From NCBI GenBank assembly GCA_902787415.1, contig CADAGG010000062.1, forward strand, positions 2,693-10,066: 7,374 nucleotides of DNA. The letters run 5' to 3'. Both the position numbers and the translations under genes were made by a program. Shown in pieces: positions 5,820 to 7,374 of the stretch (position 1 is its first letter; every line of letters begins with the position of its first letter). The notes under the pieces are model-generated. The model ran no database searches. It was not told where the DNA came from and saw only the letters and a program-made list of their open reading frames with translations. The DNA is from a methanogenic archaeon (GTDB taxonomy: Archaea > Thermoplasmatota > Thermoplasmata > Methanomassiliicoccales > Methanomethylophilaceae).

Positions 5820-6676
5820 ATGCTTTACAAGTCGATAGACGACACCATCGGCGGAACCCCCCTGGTCGAGCTGACGAACATAGAGAAAGAGTACGGACTG
5901 AAAGCCAAGATCTTCGGAAAAGTGGAGTTCTTCAACCCTGCTGGGTCTGTGAAGGACCGTATCGCCAAGGCCATGATCGACGAGCTCGAGAAACAGGGAA
6001 AAATCAACAAGGATACCGTCCTCATCGAGCCCACCTCCGGCAACACCGGAATCGCCCTCGCCTCCATCGCCACCGCAAGGGGATACAAGATCAAGATCGT
6101 CATGCCCGAGACCATGTCCATCGAGCGCAGGAAGCTAATCAAGGCCTACGGAGCCGAGCTGGTGCTCACCGAGGGTGCGAAAGGAATGAAAGGCGCGGTG
6201 GCCAAAGCGGAGGAGCTCTCCAAGGAGATCCCCAACTCCGTCATCCCCGGACAGTTCGTGAACCCCGCCAACCCCGAGATCCACTTCAGGACCACCGGCC
6301 CCGAGATCTACAAGGACCTCGACGGCAAGGTGGACATCCTCGTGGCAGGAGTCGGAACCGGAGGAACTCTCTCAGGAACCGGGAAGTACCTGAAATCCAA
6401 GAACCCCAACGTCAGGGAATCGGTGCCGGTTTCATCCCCGACACCCTCGACCAGAGCATCTACGACAGCGTGATCGCCGTGGAGGATGCCGATGCGTTCG
6501 CCAACGGCCGTCTCATCGGTAAGAAGGAAGGATTCCTGGTCGGTATCTCGGCAGGTGCCGCGCTCACCGCAGCGCTGCAGTTGGCAAAGGATCCCGCGAA
6601 CGAGGGCAAGAATATCGTCGCCATCTTCGCCGATACCGGGGAAAGGTACTTATCGACTGCACTTTTTGAGGAGTGA
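5820..6676 (+). pseudogene. cysK: Cysteine synthase, disrupted by an internal deletion
   Basis: Cysteine synthase (O-acetylserine sulfhydrylase, PLP fold type II) makes cysteine from O-acetylserine and sulfide. The first 198 codons are normal: PLP Lys45 in NPAGSVKDR, the substrate loop PTSGNTG (71-77), and the phosphate-binding GVGTGGT (177-183). After NPNV (about 6413) the frame goes wrong and stops at 6473. From 6413 the +2 frame carries the rest of the enzyme, [10 protein letters not shown] through GERYLSTALFEE, ending at 6676. Bacterial CysK has about 23 residues (the VEPxxSPVLSGG...PGPHKI segment) between these blocks, so about 70 bp appear deleted. An intact product would be about 308 aa, typical for CysK. 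A GTG at 6470 overlaps the early stop and could restart a 68-aa fragment. It lies 4 bases after metY, with GGAG at 5809-5812 as ribosome site. Either it is a recent pseudogene or the assembly lost bases. Confidence 0.85.
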
Positions 6677-6679
6677 TAT

Positions 6680-7150
6680 ATGGGAACCTTCATTTCCACC
6701 AAAGGGAGATACGCGATCCGCCTCCTCATCGACCTTGCCGAGCATGCCGATGGGGAGAGGATCCCGTTAAAGGATGTGGCCGAGAGGCAGTGTATCTCCC
6801 TGAAGTACCTCGAGACCTTCATGCCCAGCCTCGTCAAGGCGGGCCTCGTCTCCGGTTCCCACGGGAAGGGAGGAGGTTACACCCTCCTCCGTTCCCCCTC
6901 CGACATCATGATCGGCACCGTCCTCAGGGTTACCGAGGGTTCCATCGCCACCGTCGCCTGCCTGGAGAACGGGGGCGTGGAGTGCGAGCGCGCAGCCTAC
7001 TGCAAGACCCTCCCGATGTGGAGGAAGCTCGACAGTCTCATCACCGAATACCTTGACAGCGTGTCCCTGCAGGACCTAATCGACGGGACCTCGGGCAGCC
7101 AGCCGGCATGTCCGTATGATGTGCTTCCCGAGGATTCCAGCCAGCTCTGA
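6680..7150 (+). CDS. Rrf2-family transcription regulator with three clustered cysteines
   Basis: This 156-aa Rrf2-family winged-helix regulator belongs to the family of IscR, NsrR and CymR. The N-terminal helix STKGRYAIRLLIDLAEH, the recognition region DVAERQCISLKYLETFMPSLVKAGLV and the wing GSHGKGGGYTLLRSP are all typical. The effector region has Cys94, Cys102 and Cys108 (spacing C-x7-C-x5-C), close to the three cysteines that bind an Fe-S cluster in IscR/NsrR, so Fe-S or thiol sensing is plausible. CymR-type members instead sense cysteine supply by binding the CysK protein. The ATG follows GAGGAGTGAT (6668-6677), a near-perfect ribosome site that overlaps the cysK stop, so it is the last gene of the operon. 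It probably controls the operon through the palindrome at 4464-4484 (inference). Confidence 0.9.
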   Translation: MGTFISTKGRYAIRLLIDLAEHADGERIPLKDVAERQCISLKYLETFMPSLVKAGLVSGSHGKGGGYTLLRSPSDIMIGTVLRVTEGSIATVACLENGGVECERAAYCKTLPMWRKLDSLITEYLDSVSLQDLIDGTSGSQPACPYDVLPEDSSQL

Positions 7151-7158
7151 CGATAAGA

Positions 7159-7374
7159 TTATTCGGAGTCTGGCACTATTGTTTCTACGCCCTCGGGGAA
7201 GATGTCTCCGGGGTCTATCGCGGAAGAGCGGAGTATCGCTTTTCTCAGGCCCGTGCATCCTTCGAAGGCATCCGCTTCTATCTCCACCACCGATTCCGGG
7301 ATGTCTATCTCTCCGAGGGAGGGGCAGCCTCTGAACGCCGCCGAGTCGATGGTGACGAGTCCTTCGTTGAGTTT
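7159..7374 (-). CDS. BspA-type leucine-rich-repeat protein, C-terminal end
   Basis: A minus-strand frame enters from the right edge and ends at TAA 7161-7159, giving the last 71 residues of a longer protein. Two repeats of the BspA/LRR_5 type are clear: GLVTIDSAAFRGCPSLGEIDIP and SVVEIEADAFEGCTGLRKAIL, with the characteristic 'I...AF.GC..L..I.IP.SV' pattern. They are followed by a degenerate final turn (IFPEGVETIVPDSE). Such proteins are often surface-exposed or secreted and mediate adhesion, and they are abundant in gut-associated microbes, including some archaea. The N-terminus, where a signal peptide would lie, is outside the window. The gene converges on the Rrf2 gene with only 8 bases between the stops, and no terminator hairpin lies between them. 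Confidence 0.85.
   Translation of the reverse strand, partial: KLNEGLVTIDSAAFRGCPSLGEIDIPESVVEIEADAFEGCTGLRKAILRSSAIDPGDIFPEGVETIVPDSE

Overview
The window looks like archaeal chromosome. Most genes have a TATA box centred about 23-40 bases upstream of the start codon, several transcripts look leaderless, genes in tight clusters use GGAG-type ribosome sites, and there are T-tract or hairpin-plus-T terminators. One gene encodes an archaeal RecJ-like DHH nuclease. Sel1-repeat proteins, a BspA-type leucine-rich-repeat protein, and high-GC third positions together suggest a host-associated Methanomassiliicoccales/Methanomethylophilaceae-type methanogen (Thermoplasmatota). That assignment is inference from gene content, not a database match.

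Left part (1-2344). A gene of unknown function runs off the left edge on the minus strand. It is divergent from a 146-aa Sel1-repeat gene, and the two appear to share one TATA element. A 108-aa protein of unknown function follows, behind a palindromic double TATA region. Next come a second Sel1-repeat gene with the same three-repeat architecture and an isochorismatase-family cysteine hydrolase with its catalytic triad intact. These look like single-gene transcription units, each with its own promoter and terminator signal.

Middle part (2345-4390). A tandem winged-helix regulator and a DHH/DHHA1 phosphoesterase of the archaeal RecJ/GAN type are separated by only 4 bases and are probably co-transcribed. 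A perfect 10-bp inverted repeat lies directly against the TATA box of this unit and is a good candidate for the regulator's own operator.

Right part (4391-7374). This is a sulfur-assimilation operon: metY (O-acetylhomoserine sulfhydrylase), then cysK (cysteine synthase), then an Rrf2-family regulator with three clustered cysteines. A near-perfect 21-bp palindrome abuts the metY TATA box and is the likely site of the Rrf2 protein. The cysK reading frame is broken. About 70 bp encoding the conserved segment between the glycine-rich PLP loop and the QGIGAGF motif is missing, so the C-terminal third is out of frame. The C-terminal end of a BspA-type leucine-rich-repeat gene converges on the operon from the right edge.

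No RNA genes, CRISPR arrays, insertion sequences or phage genes were seen. The most notable points are the broken cysK inside an otherwise intact, apparently self-regulated sulfur operon, and the two unusually clean operator palindromes. I did not find clear evidence of a wholly new system.
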